This document shows, in pieces, positions 36,784-46,988 of a stretch of DNA of 64,000 nucleotides; position 1 is the first letter of the stretch; every line of letters begins with the position of its first letter. The position numbers and the translations under genes are program-made. The notes below the pieces were generated by a model that saw nothing but the letters and a program-made list of their open reading frames with translations, had not been told where the DNA came from and searched no databases. This DNA is from an uncultured Desulfobacteraceae bacterium. Lineage in GTDB: Bacteria > Desulfobacterota > Desulfobacteria > Desulfobacterales > UBA5852. The DNA lies in NCBI GenBank assembly GCA_913060875.1, contig CAJXSL010000002.1, positions 186,001 to 250,000 on the forward strand. The letters are read 5' to 3'.

Positions 36784-37968
36784 TCATTCCCCGCCTAACA
36801 GCACCTGCTCGAATGTCTCCAGGAAGCCGTCGATGTCGGCGGTTTCAATGGTGAGGCTGGGATCGAGCCGCAGGACGTTGAGGCCCGGCCGCTTGCCCAG
36901 GATATAACCCCGCCGCACCAGGTCGCGATGGCAGCGGGTTGTCCGGGAGGCCTGGTCGTCGTCCTGCAATTCAACTGCGACCATCAATCCCCGCCCGCGC
37001 AAGGCGGCAATGCCATCCGTGCGCGACTGGATGCCTTCCAGACCGGCCATCAGCCGAGCGGCAATGTCTCGGCCCCGCTCGATGAGACCTTCCTGCGCGA
37101 TGACGGTCAGCACCGTGTGCGCCAGGGCGGCGCCCAGGGGGTCGTTCATGTGAGATTGCGCGTAGGGGACGGGCTGGTCCGCCAGCCGATCGGCCACCCG
37201 GGGCGCGATGGCTGTAACACTGACGGGATAGCCGTTGCCGATGCCCTTGCCCATGGCCGCGATATCCGGCGACACCCCGTAATGCTGGTAGCCGAACCAT
37301 TCGCCGGTGCGGCCCACGCCGGTGGTCACCTCGTTGACCAGAAACAGGCCGCCGGCATCCTTGATTTTGGCGGCAATGCCCCGGATGAGCTTGTCGGGCG
37401 GAAACCGCACGAGCCCGGACGAGCTGCCGGGCTCGAAAAGGAAGCCGCCGATTTTCTCGAAGGGAATGGCCGCCCAGCGGGGGCAGGCCGGGCGGCACTC
37501 CCCGGTCAGGGGACAGTCGGCGCATTCCATCCAGTCGAAAAGGAACCACTGGTCCTTTTCCTTGCGGTAGGCCGATCCATAGACCCCGAAATACGAGTCG
37601 GTCATGGTCATCAGGAGAGGCTTGGGGCTGACCGTCTGGGCCACGCGCACCCCGTATTCGACGGCCTCGCTGCCCGAACACAGAAAAACGCATTGACCGC
37701 CCGTCATGGCATGCAGGTCCAGAACCTTGGCAGCGGCCTGTTCCACCACCCCGCTGCCGTAGCAGAAACCGGTGTGGCCAATCCGGGCCGCCTGGTCCGC
37801 CATAACCCGGCGGGTTTCCGGGTGACCGTGGCCGATGGGGGTGCACCAGACCCCCGACTCCAAGTCCACATAGCGTTTACCGTCCGCGTCGTACAGGCTG
37901 CAGTTGTCCGCCCGGACCATGTCGTCCACCAGCCGTTCGTGGCCGGACATCCAGATAATGTTCGTCAT
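36784..37968 (-). CDS. class-III PLP-dependent aminotransferase
   Basis: FLCSGSEAVEYGVRVAQ, LFLVNEVTTGVGRTGEWF, MGKGIGNGYPVS. Confidence 0.92.
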   Translation of the reverse strand: MTNIIWMSGHERLVDDMVRADNCSLYDADGKRYVDLESGVWCTPIGHGHPETRRVMADQAARIGHTGFCYGSGVVEQAAAKVLDLHAMTGGQCVFLCSGSEAVEYGVRVAQTVSPKPLLMTMTDSYFGVYGSAYRKEKDQWFLFDWMECADCPLTGECRPACPRWAAIPFEKIGGFLFEPGSSSGLVRFPPDKLIRGIAAKIKDAGGLFLVNEVTTGVGRTGEWFGYQHYGVSPDIAAMGKGIGNGYPVSVTAIAPRVADRLADQPVPYAQSHMNDPLGAALAHTVLTVIAQEGLIERGRDIAARLMAGLEGIQSRTDGIAALRGRGLMVAVELQDDDQASRTTRCHRDLVRRGYILGKRPGLNVLRLDPSLTIETADIDGFLETFEQVLLGGE

Positions 37969-38043
37969 GGGGTTTTCCGTTCTGCGTCAAAGGTATGTGG
38001 CATGCGAAATTCGATCTTTAAATTTTCAACTTTGGAGAAAACC

Positions 38044-38616
38044 TCATTCGAGTAACCGTCGTTTCAGACGTGGCAAAAAACGCCCGGTTTGGGCGGCATA
38101 ACTGCGATAGGTCTCCCCGAAAATACGCGCCATGGCACCTTCTTCCCGGCGCACGAGCACGTGCCAGACAGGGTGCAGGGCCACCATCCCGAAAACGAAA
38201 GCCCAGCGGTTGAGGATCAGGACCACGCCGGGGACGATCAGGCTTATCCAGGCCGCGTACATGGGATGGCGCACATAGCGAAATGGCCCCCGCGTGCAAA
38301 GACGGTCGTTGCGCCACCAGTCCCGCAAGGTCAGGAAAGACCAACTGTGCAGTCCCAGCCCCAGCAGAACAAGCAGACCGCCGGCCAGGCGCAGGGCCAG
38401 GACATGGCCGCTGATGGCGCCGAAGCCAGCGAACCTATCGATCCAGGCCGCCACCGCCAGAAGCACCAGGCTGATCAGGGCACCCAGGGGGCCGATACCG
38501 AATATTTTCTGCAAACTCGGAAGTGGCATAAGCGTTCGTTCGACAGTGCCTATGGTTAACTTTGGAGCCATATCTTTATAGGACCGCAATCGCAGCGTCA
38601 ATAAATGTATCGACAC
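38044..38616 (-). CDS. isoprenylcysteine carboxyl methyltransferase-like (PEMT/ICMT) membrane protein
   Basis: TRGPFRYVRHPMYAAWI...FGETYRSYAAQTGRFLP. Confidence 0.88.
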   Translation of the reverse strand: MSIHLLTLRLRSYKDMAPKLTIGTVERTLMPLPSLQKIFGIGPLGALISLVLLAVAAWIDRFAGFGAISGHVLALRLAGGLLVLLGLGLHSWSFLTLRDWWRNDRLCTRGPFRYVRHPMYAAWISLIVPGVVLILNRWAFVFGMVALHPVWHVLVRREEGAMARIFGETYRSYAAQTGRFLPRLKRRLLE

Positions 38617-38619
38617 GGT

Positions 38620-39816
38620 TCAGTAGGCCGGACCTTTCGTATAGTGAATCGCCTTGGCCGCCGCCTGGGTCTTGATGCAGCGGTAGATTTGGGCATCCAA
38701 ACTCTTCCCCCCGCTGCCTTCCGCCTTTACTTTGGCTTCGATAAATTCCTGCCGCTGTTTGCCCAGTGCCGCGATCTTGTTTTGCAAAACCTGGCGGTCA
38801 GCGGCCCTTTCAGCAACATAGGCTTTGCGCTCTGCCGGACTCATGGCCTGCAATTCTTCCGGCAATTTCTCGGTCGCGACCGTTGCCATATCGACACGGC
38901 CGGATTCAACATCCGCCACCAGTTCCTGGGAACCGAGAAAATTTTTGACACCGGCCTTGCTGGCGTTGAAGACGGTCCGTTTGGCCACCGTCGACGGGGC
39001 CGCAGCGTCATAGATAGACTCGGCTTCGCGCTTGCGCGCCTCCATGGCTGCGCGCTGCCTGGTATCGCCGTAGTAAATCCGGGTGGCGTCCAGTTTGGCG
39101 GAAAGGGCCGCGATGCGGTCGTCATAGGGGGTTTCGTACAGAACAGCGCTGCCGGACTGGGCCACCTGGAAATACCGGCCCTCGGCCAGCCGGGCAATTT
39201 GCCGCCAAAACGGTGTCGTTTCCTCCAGGTTGCCGCACTGGATCGTATTGACGACGATATCCCCCTCGGTGGCCAGACGGCAGCTCTCCTTGTATTGAAC
39301 GTCATCCTGGTAGTCCATGTGCGGCGGGGCGTCACCCACCAGGAAAACGACCCGATAGGTCCGGGTGTCGCGGCTCCATTCCGGCCGGGTGACCGCTTCG
39401 TAGAGCGCCTGGTTGACGCTTTCAGGTCCGTCGCCGCCGCCCTCGGCCCGGTACTGCATGAGATGGGTGTAGACCGCATCCAGATCGTCGGACAAGGGCG
39501 TGAACACCGTGATATAGCGATCGCCCCGGTCGCGGTAGCCCACGAGGCCCATCCGGATGCGCGGGGCCGGTTCGGCGGTGGCCAGGGTATTGGCGATGGA
39601 CCATATTTTTTCTTTGGCCGCGGCGATCAATCCCCCCATACTGCCCGTGGTATCCAGCACGAACATCACTTCCACGGCCGGTCTTTTGGATGCCAGGGCA
39701 GCCCGGGATTCCCCGATCGTCTCCTCGGCAGCAAAAGACCGGCTTGCAGCGGTTAGCAAAACGGCCGCCATCAGGCCGTACGAAACAGCTTTTAGTTTGG
39801 GAAAATAAGTCGTCAT
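38620..39816 (-). CDS. secreted von Willebrand factor A domain protein
   Basis: signal peptide from MTTYFPKLK; VEVMFVLDTTGSMGGLIAAAKEKI MIDAS. Confidence 0.88.
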   Translation of the reverse strand: MTTYFPKLKAVSYGLMAAVLLTAASRSFAAEETIGESRAALASKRPAVEVMFVLDTTGSMGGLIAAAKEKIWSIANTLATAEPAPRIRMGLVGYRDRGDRYITVFTPLSDDLDAVYTHLMQYRAEGGGDGPESVNQALYEAVTRPEWSRDTRTYRVVFLVGDAPPHMDYQDDVQYKESCRLATEGDIVVNTIQCGNLEETTPFWRQIARLAEGRYFQVAQSGSAVLYETPYDDRIAALSAKLDATRIYYGDTRQRAAMEARKREAESIYDAAAPSTVAKRTVFNASKAGVKNFLGSQELVADVESGRVDMATVATEKLPEELQAMSPAERKAYVAERAADRQVLQNKIAALGKQRQEFIEAKVKAEGSGGKSLDAQIYRCIKTQAAAKAIHYTKGPAY

Positions 39817-40153
39817 GCCAGGCTCCTTTCTCTGTGGTAGTAGAACACCCTCGTCTGCTCGGAAGTGTAGCGAAGCCCGGTCATAAGGCAATGCAAACAA
39901 ATGCAAAATAAACCGCTATGAGATTTACGCTATTTTTGCATGGGGAATCATACCCGGTGTCAATTCACCCCCGGGAAACGACAGGTGAGCGTCATGCGCA
40001 ATGCTGCTCAAACAACGATGAGGACCGCGCCTGGTCCAAGGGTCCCACCGCCAGCGGCCTTCTCAGGACTTATCTTCGGTGGGTTGTCGCATGGTTGATA
40101 TTTCCGTATGCATCCAGGCACCTAAAATTGACTTTCTGCGGGACATCCTTATC

Positions 40154-40429
40154 AGTATATAGCCGGGCCCGGAGGACCCGGCTTTGGGTTCCCCCTGGAA
40201 GGGGGGATGCTCCAATCACGAAAAACAATAGGCATCAGAAGACAGAATTCAGGAGCCAGAAGGATTTTGATGTCGCTTCGCTCCGTCTTTTGAAAAAGAT
40301 CGAATGCGCCGAAGGCGAAAACCTTATTCTGACTTCTGGATTCTGACGCCTGAATTCCTATACGACGATTACAGCGGAGCCAATTATCTCTGACCCTGGC
40401 CCAAAGGACCAGGTTTTCTGGACCAAATA
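40154..40429. repeat. family-A ~280-bp dispersed repeat, copy 2
   Basis: near-identical to copies at 2293 and 63033. Confidence 0.9.
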
Positions 40430-40500
40430 GAATGAATCGTTAAGCGTAAACTTAATGGCAGATTGTTCTGTCTGAAATTATACCAACCAAGGAGTGAGCG

Positions 40501-40839
40501 ATGAACCGAAAACCACTGGACGACATCATTGAAAATATCAGCAGCACTTACAGCGACAATATTATGGACGGATCTCGTTTCTACGTCGAAGTGAACATTG
40601 GGAAACAGGCCGAAGCGCTTGGCCATCACGACATCAGCCGAAAATACAAGGACGCCTATGCCGTGGTGCCGCTCAAAGGGGCCGTTCCGGGCATGAAGGT
40701 CCGCATCGACGGCCGCACATTTGTCAACTATGCTCAGTTCGATTCCGGTATCGCTGTCCCCGGCTACGTGACACGCGACACCGGGCTGCCGTACCGTACC
40801 TTCATCCCCAACGACAGCATGATTCTAAACTGTGCCTGA
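40501..40839 (+). CDS. hypothetical protein
   Basis: 112 aa ORF preceded by GGAG. Confidence 0.6.
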   Translation: MNRKPLDDIIENISSTYSDNIMDGSRFYVEVNIGKQAEALGHHDISRKYKDAYAVVPLKGAVPGMKVRIDGRTFVNYAQFDSGIAVPGYVTRDTGLPYRTFIPNDSMILNCA

Positions 40840-40942
40840 CGGCCGCTCCGTCAGAGGGATACGGCCGGTTGCCGCCCTGTAATCGCCCAGGGAGGCGGTT
40901 CCGGCCTTGTACTCTGCCGAACGGTTATCGAAAGGATCCATC

Positions 40943-41365
40943 ATGACCGGTTCATCCGATTTTTTCAAAATCTTCGACCATGACAAAAATTTCCTCGAAA
41001 TTATGAAAATACTCCTGGAATCTTCCCTGGAATTGTCGTTCAACGGCATCATGATCACCGAGGCGTCCCCCGGCTACCCCATTCTATATATCAACCCGGC
41101 TTTCTGCGAGATGACCGGGTATGGGCCCCAGGAACTTCTGATGAAATCCCCATCTGTCCTCCAGGGCCCCAAAACCGATCCCGAAGTGCTGGATCGCTTA
41201 AGCCGCACGATTAAAGCCGGGCAATTGTTCCATGGCCGAACTGTCAACTACCGCAAAGACGGCTCCGAATTCATGATGGAGTGGAAAATCGCGCCGATTC
41301 GCAATGCCCTGGGCACCATCAGTCACTATCTCGCCATTCAGAAAGATGTTTCCCACGCGTATTGA
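40943..41365 (+). CDS. PAS domain protein
   Basis: MTGSSDFFKIF...NGIMITEASPGYPILYINPAFCEMTGYGPQELLMKSPSVLQGPKTDP. Confidence 0.88.
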   Translation: MTGSSDFFKIFDHDKNFLEIMKILLESSLELSFNGIMITEASPGYPILYINPAFCEMTGYGPQELLMKSPSVLQGPKTDPEVLDRLSRTIKAGQLFHGRTVNYRKDGSEFMMEWKIAPIRNALGTISHYLAIQKDVSHAY

Positions 41366-41587
41366 CCCAGCCCCGAGGCCTGCCCCGCGGAGTAATTCTG
41401 AAGGTTCTTCGTTTCCGGCCCATTGATTGGCAGGCCCCCCCCTCGCCCCATGATATCCACCGACCTGTTCTTGTAAAGAAAGCGCCCAGCCCAATGCGCC
41501 AACCATAAATCCCTATTCTTTTCGGTCGGTTAAACATGGCAACCGTTCGCTTGGGGCTGCAAAAGCGTCTGATAGCCGAGCTAACGG

Positions 41588-41628
41588 TTGACATCAGGCT
41601 ATACATATTATTATATGTTCATATGTTT
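41588..41628 (+). promoter_or_regulatory. promoter with overlapping ArsR/SmtB-like operator
   Basis: TTGACA (41588) N17 TTATAT (41611); atacatattattatatgttcatatgttt imperfect dyad. Confidence 0.6.
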
Positions 41629-41650
41629 AATTCTTTATATAAGGAGCACC

Positions 41651-42037
41651 ATGCCCACCATCACCGATCCGACCAAGTCGTCGAACACGCTGGAAACCTG
41701 CATGACCAAGGGGATCCATCGCGACATCATACGCGCCGTCAGGAAGGCCATGCCGGACCCCATCCATCTCTATGACCTGGCGGATCTGTTCAAGCTCTTC
41801 GGCGACAGCACGCGCCTGGGGATTCTCTGGGCCCTGAGCGAATCGGAGATGTGCGTCTGCGACCTTTGCGCCCTGCTCCAGATGAAGCAGCCGGCCGTGT
41901 CCCATCAGCTCAAGAATCTCAAGCAGTCGCGGGTGGTCAAGGCCCGCCGGGACGGCAAAGTCGTCTACTATTCGCTGGACGATGAACACATTCGCAAGCT
42001 GTTGAACCTGGGGATGGAACACTTGCTGGAAGTTTAA
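41651..42037 (+). CDS. ArsR/SmtB-family metalloregulator
   Basis: LFKLFGDSTRLGILWALSESEMCVCDLCALLQMKQPAVSHQLKNLKQSRVVKARRDGKVVYYSLDD. Confidence 0.93.
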   Translation: MPTITDPTKSSNTLETCMTKGIHRDIIRAVRKAMPDPIHLYDLADLFKLFGDSTRLGILWALSESEMCVCDLCALLQMKQPAVSHQLKNLKQSRVVKARRDGKVVYYSLDDEHIRKLLNLGMEHLLEV

Positions 42038-42068
42038 CCCGAACATTTCATGAAATATTCAGGTTAAA
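42033..42068. repeat. solo palindrome of the MITE-like TIR family
   Basis: TTTAACCCGAACATTTCA-TGAAATATTCAGGTTAAA. Confidence 0.8.
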
Positions 42069-42079
42069 CAGGAAAAACC

Positions 42080-44203
42080 ATGACGGCCGACGTATTGCCC
42101 ATGCAAAAACTGCATATCAAAAACCTGGACTGCGCCGCCTGTGCCGCCAAACTCGAACGCGCTCTCAAAAAGAGCGAGGGGGTGGAAGACGCGGTGGTGG
42201 ATTTTGTCAATCAGCTTCTTTTTGTCGAGGCCCGGGACATGGACCGCGTGCGCGACGCTGTGCGGGCCATCGACCCGCAGGTTGAACTTGTGCCGGCAAC
42301 ACGGACCGCGACCCATGATGCCCGGGAGGGCGCGCCCGGCGTCAACTTCAAAAAAGAAATTGCCCTCCTGTCCGCTGCCGCCACGCTATTTCTCTGGCTG
42401 CTGGTTTCAGGCAGCGGATGGGTCTCCCCCCTTTCTTTCCGGTGGCAACTGCTGATCGTGATGGCTGCCTACCTCATGGCGGGGGGGAACGTTCTCGCTG
42501 GAGCCTACCGAACCATCCGGCAAGGCCTTTTCTTCGACGAGAACGTCCTCATGGTCATCGCCACGGCCGGCGCCCTCGCCATCCAGGCCCACGCCGAAGC
42601 CGTGGGGGTCATGATCTTTTTCAAGGTCGGCGAGCTGCTTCAGGAAAAGGCGGTATACCATTCGCGCCGCTCCATTCGTTCCCTGCTGGCCGCCCAGCCG
42701 GATCAGGCCTTCCTGAAAACCCTGGAAGGCCTGCGCCCGGTGCCGCCCAAATCCGTTCAAGTCGGCGACACCATCGTTGTCAAGCCGGGGCAGAAGATCC
42801 CCCTGGACGGCCAGGTCCTGGAGGGTGAATCGCAGCTTGACACGTCCATGCTGACCGGGGAGCCCGTACCGTTGGCGACCCAACCCGGCGACACGGTCAT
42901 GGCCGGCCAGATCAGCACCACCGGGGCGCTGACCATCGAGGTAACCCGGCCCTTCCAGGAATCCTCCATCGCCCGGGTGATGGACCTGGTGGAACATGCC
43001 GCCGTCCGGAAAGCCCGGACCGAAAAATTTATCACCGTCTTTGCCCGCTACTATACCCCGCTGGTGGTGGCGGCGGCCGCCGGCATCGCCTTCCTGCCGC
43101 CTCTTTTGACCGGTGCTTCCTATCAGGATTGGATCTACCGCGCCCTCGTGCTTCTGGTCATCTCCTGCCCCTGCGCTTTGGTGATCAGCATTCCCCTGGG
43201 CTATTTCGCCGGCATCGGCCTGGCTTCCCGCCACGGCATCCTGGTCAAGGGCTCCAACTTCATCGATGCCCTGGCGGCCGTCCGGACCGTCGTCTTCGAC
43301 AAGACCGGCACGCTTACCCGCGGCGTCTTTGCGGTGAAAAAGATCGACAGCCGGAATGGTTTTTCCCGGGAACAACTCCTGGAACTGGCCGGCGCCGCCG
43401 AATACCAGTCCAACCACCCCATCGCCCGTTCCATCCAGATCGCCTTCGAAAAGCAGGGAGGCCGGATCGATGCGGCCCGCTTATCGGCGCACACCGTCCA
43501 CGCCGGCCTGGGGGTCAGCGCCCGCTATGACGGGCAATCCATCCTGGTGGGAAATGAGAACTTCATGCAGCGCCACGCCATCCCCCACAGCCGCAGCGAT
43601 GTTGACGGCACAGTGCTCCACATCGCCGTGGACGGCCGCTATGCCGGCGCCATAGTCATCGGGGACGCGATAAGGCCTGAATCCCTCGAGGCGGTTCACG
43701 CCCTGCGCGATCAGGGTGTCGACCATATCGCCATGCTGACGGGTGACAATGCCCGCACGGCCGCCATGATCGCAGCGGATCTGGGCCTGGACAACTACCA
43801 TGCCGGCCTTCTCCCGGAAGAGAAAGTCAGGGCCCTGGAAAAAATCGAACAGAAACGACCGAACGGAAAAATCGCCTATGTGGGGGATGGGATCAATGAC
43901 GCACCGGTTATTGCGCGATCTGATGTGGGGCTTGCCATGGGTGCCATGGGCAGCGATGCGGCCGTGGAAACAGCCGATGTCGTCATCATGACGGATTCAC
44001 CGATGAAAATGGCGGAAGCCCTGTCCATTGCACGGGCCACCCGGCGCATCGTCTGGCAAAATATTTTCCTGGCCTTCACGGTCAAGGGAATCTTTATCGC
44101 GTTTGGGGCGTTCGGATTGGCGACCATGTGGGAAGCCGTATTTGCGGATGTGGGCACGGCCCTGCTGGCGGTGGCCAATGCCGCACGAATCCTCAGGGGC
44201 TGA
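42080..44203 (+). CDS. heavy-metal (Zn/Cd/Pb-type) P1B ATPase
   Basis: N-terminal DCAACAAKLERAL HMA motif, SCPCALVISIP, FDKTGTLTRG, GDGINDAPV. Confidence 0.95.
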   Translation: MTADVLPMQKLHIKNLDCAACAAKLERALKKSEGVEDAVVDFVNQLLFVEARDMDRVRDAVRAIDPQVELVPATRTATHDAREGAPGVNFKKEIALLSAAATLFLWLLVSGSGWVSPLSFRWQLLIVMAAYLMAGGNVLAGAYRTIRQGLFFDENVLMVIATAGALAIQAHAEAVGVMIFFKVGELLQEKAVYHSRRSIRSLLAAQPDQAFLKTLEGLRPVPPKSVQVGDTIVVKPGQKIPLDGQVLEGESQLDTSMLTGEPVPLATQPGDTVMAGQISTTGALTIEVTRPFQESSIARVMDLVEHAAVRKARTEKFITVFARYYTPLVVAAAAGIAFLPPLLTGASYQDWIYRALVLLVISCPCALVISIPLGYFAGIGLASRHGILVKGSNFIDALAAVRTVVFDKTGTLTRGVFAVKKIDSRNGFSREQLLELAGAAEYQSNHPIARSIQIAFEKQGGRIDAARLSAHTVHAGLGVSARYDGQSILVGNENFMQRHAIPHSRSDVDGTVLHIAVDGRYAGAIVIGDAIRPESLEAVHALRDQGVDHIAMLTGDNARTAAMIAADLGLDNYHAGLLPEEKVRALEKIEQKRPNGKIAYVGDGINDAPVIARSDVGLAMGAMGSDAAVETADVVIMTDSPMKMAEALSIARATRRIVWQNIFLAFTVKGIFIAFGAFGLATMWEAVFADVGTALLAVANAARILRG

Positions 44204-44227
44204 AAAAGACGCCCTTCATGCGTTTGG

Positions 44228-44536
44228 CTATACCGGCTGGGTAAATTTGACGGCAATGCCCCGGCCATCAGAGCGGACCACGGCGCCTTTGAGTTTGCTT
44301 TCCTGTCCGCCGCCTTCAAAAGGCCCCGCAACCGTGACTTCCTGTCCGGGAAAGAAATAGCCGTCGGTTTCGATATAGGTGCCGCCCCGACTGAAGTTCT
44401 TGATGACGCCTTCGTAAAGCCGTCGGCGGGCCAGAAAATGCGTCCCTTCCGAGCAGGGTGTGCGATTGAAATGCCGATTTTCTTTGCGGATGTCTTCCCC
44501 TTCAGGCGATCCGCCGGCAATGTTTTGGTCCCGCAT
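44228..44536 (-). CDS. PilZ-like domain protein
   Basis: YEGVIKNFSRGGTYIETDGYFFPGQEVTV...AVVRSDGRGIAVKF. Confidence 0.75.
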   Translation of the reverse strand: MRDQNIAGGSPEGEDIRKENRHFNRTPCSEGTHFLARRRLYEGVIKNFSRGGTYIETDGYFFPGQEVTVAGPFEGGGQESKLKGAVVRSDGRGIAVKFTQPV

Positions 44537-44944
44537 GCCTCACCTCTTCATGATGGTTATCCATTTTTAAAACAGGGCTGCGCCACCATCTATCGATGGC
44601 CGCCATTGGGAAGCCGGCCGGCAAGTTCCGACATCGTTTCAACAGGAGAATAAAGCCGAATGGTCATCCCGAGCCGGGATCATTCTGCTGCTTCCGTCCT
44701 TCTAAAATCGAACGAAGATATCCCACTGTGGCATGGATTATTTAATTTGTCAATGAATCAGGAATGTTAGAATAATGAGAGTCAACGCTCGAGGTTCTTC
44801 CGCCGGAACGGAGAGCCCCAGACCGCCCTTTTCAGATGCGTTCCAAAAGGTTTCCATACCCGGCAATTTTTCATCGTTTTACGGTCTTCTCTGCCGGTGC
44901 CTCAAAAAGACACGGCACCGGCAGAATCGATTATCCGTCAGGCT

Positions 44945-45601
44945 TTAGTACCGCCAACCCAGAAACCCCATGGCCACCACATTGGCGACAATCGCGATAC
45001 CGTAAAGCGAAGATACGGTGATCACCTTGGCCCGCATGGTTTGCATGCCGATTACCAGGAGGGCCGCCACATAAAAGTGAAAATAGCCGAAGAAGAAGAT
45101 CAACCACACGCCGGCAAAGGAGCGGTTCCACCAGGGATATTCCCAGACCAGGTGCCCGCCGATGTTCAACAGGCACTCCACGAAGACACAGAAAATCGAA
45201 TAGCCGATGGCCCAGAACCACCGGTCGGGGATGCCCAGGATCCTGTCCTTGGGATTATCGGAAAGGGTGTAGTAGTAGATAATGCCGGAAATGAGAAACA
45301 TGAAAATAATTTCGATATTCCATCCCACCATGGTCCGCAGGGCGGTATCGCCGGGAGCGGTCCAGAAGGCGGAGCGCTGGGTGAGGTGGAAAACCCACCC
45401 GTTCCATGTCTCGTTGATGAAATCCATACCGAAAATGGTCAACCCGGCCAGGACGGCGTTCCAGTTGCCCGAACGGCGGGCTTTGTGGATTTCCACGGCA
45501 TAGATGTAGAAGACAATGGCCAGCAGGGGAATGACATACCATTTCAACATGGTCAGATCGCGAAGTCCTTCGAGGGCCTGTAGGGATGCCGGGGTCATCA
45601 C
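44945..45601 (-). CDS. hypothetical multi-TM membrane protein
   Basis: 218 aa, hydrophobic, GGAG upstream. Confidence 0.7.
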   Translation of the reverse strand: MMTPASLQALEGLRDLTMLKWYVIPLLAIVFYIYAVEIHKARRSGNWNAVLAGLTIFGMDFINETWNGWVFHLTQRSAFWTAPGDTALRTMVGWNIEIIFMFLISGIIYYYTLSDNPKDRILGIPDRWFWAIGYSIFCVFVECLLNIGGHLVWEYPWWNRSFAGVWLIFFFGYFHFYVAALLVIGMQTMRAKVITVSSLYGIAIVANVVAMGFLGWRY

Positions 45602-45691
45602 TTATTCTCCTTTCGTAGTTCTGCTGCGTGTTTCCATTAAGCGCTGCAGAAGTAGGCTTGAATATGATTTTGCAGTTCTGGTTTTGCAGTT

Positions 45692-45879
45692 CCCATTGTC
45701 CCGCGCCGAGCATCGGCGGGGCGGACGGAAAAAAGCGCGCGGACTGTCTGAGCCCGCCGTAGCCCAAGCGAAGGCGGGTGAGTTTCCGCGTGCGCCGTCC
45801 GCACCGACGACGCGCAGGATGAAGCGGGGCACGGGCGGTTTCTTTTGCTTCGTTTTCTTTCACGGGAAAGAAAATGAAG
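45692..45879. repeat. family-B intergenic repeat
   Basis: cccattgtcccgcgccgagcatcggcgggg...cgttttctttcacgggaaagaaaatgaag. Confidence 0.88.
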
Positions 45880-45962
45880 AAAGCATTTCAGAAAATCTTC
45901 ATCGATCTTTAAGATCTATCATGTCCATCTATCCGAAAGTGGAGCGTACAAGTCTAATGTAT

Positions 45963-46988
45963 CTATCTCCCAAAACGATCCCGCACCAACCGCTCCATTT
46001 CATCCCTGCGATGGCAGGCGACCCGGTGGCCATCGGAGAAGGTTTTCAGAACGGGTTCTTCCGCCCGGCAGCGGTCGATCACGAAGGGGCAGCGGGTGTG
46101 AAAGCGACACCCGGTTGGCGGATTCAGGGGGCTGGGCACATCACCCTGAAGCAGGATACGGCGGCTGCGGCGGCCCGTGTCCGGAATGGGGATGCCGGAT
46201 AAAAGCGCATGGGTGTACGGGTGACGCGCCCGGTTGAAGAGCACCGCGGTGGACGCGATTTCCACCACCTTGCCCAGATACATCACGGCCAGCCGGTTGC
46301 TGATGTATTTCACCACCAGCAAATGATGGGTGACGAATAAATAGGTCAGTTCGAGCTTTTCCCGCAAGGTGTGGAGCAGGTTCAGGATCTGGGCCTGGAC
46401 CGAAACGTCCAGGGCGGACGTGGGCTCGTCCAGAACCAGAAATTCCGGGTGGGTGGCGATGGCCCGGGCCACGGCGATGCGCTGGCGCTGCCCGCCGGAG
46501 AATTCGTGCGGATAGCGCAGGTAGTGGTCTTTGGTCAGCCCCACCATGCTGAGCAATTCCAGGATCCGGGTCTCCAATTCGCGGCTGCCCATGGAGGACT
46601 GCTCACGCAGGGGTTCGGCAATGATGTTCTTCACCAGCATGCGGGGATTGAGGGACGTGGTGGGATCCTGGAACACCATCTGGAGACGCCCCCGGATCCT
46701 TTCGCGTTTGAGAGCGCTGGCGGGCAGGCCGGCAATATCCACCGGCGCCCCGCCGTTGCCCCGGTGGTAGATGATCTTGCCGCCGGTGGGACGATGCAGC
46801 CGGATGATGGCCTTGCCCGTGGTGGTTTTGCCGCAGCCGGATTCCCCCACCAGGCCGAGGCATTCGCCTCTGTGGATATCCAGATCGATGCCGTCCAGGG
46901 CTTTTACGGAAGCCACCTGATGACGGAAAACACCCCCGCGCACCGGGTAGTGTTTTTGCAGGCCGCGCAACTGGAGCAGCGTGCTCAT
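45963..46988 (-). CDS. oligo/dipeptide ABC transporter ATP-binding protein (OppF/DppF-like)
   Basis: GLVGESGCGKTTTGKAI, SGGQRQRIAVARAI, C-terminal GCRFHTRCPF; start MSTLLQLRGLQKHYPV. Confidence 0.92.
   Translation of the reverse strand: MSTLLQLRGLQKHYPVRGGVFRHQVASVKALDGIDLDIHRGECLGLVGESGCGKTTTGKAIIRLHRPTGGKIIYHRGNGGAPVDIAGLPASALKRERIRGRLQMVFQDPTTSLNPRMLVKNIIAEPLREQSSMGSRELETRILELLSMVGLTKDHYLRYPHEFSGGQRQRIAVARAIATHPEFLVLDEPTSALDVSVQAQILNLLHTLREKLELTYLFVTHHLLVVKYISNRLAVMYLGKVVEIASTAVLFNRARHPYTHALLSGIPIPDTGRRSRRILLQGDVPSPLNPPTGCRFHTRCPFVIDRCRAEEPVLKTFSDGHRVACHRRDEMERLVRDRFGR

Noticed and set aside
45602-45832. ORFs with 'RRCSARDNG / ARGNSPAFAWA' peptides (also 52518-52730, 50513-50701)
   Set aside because: Translations of the family-B repeat, not genes.
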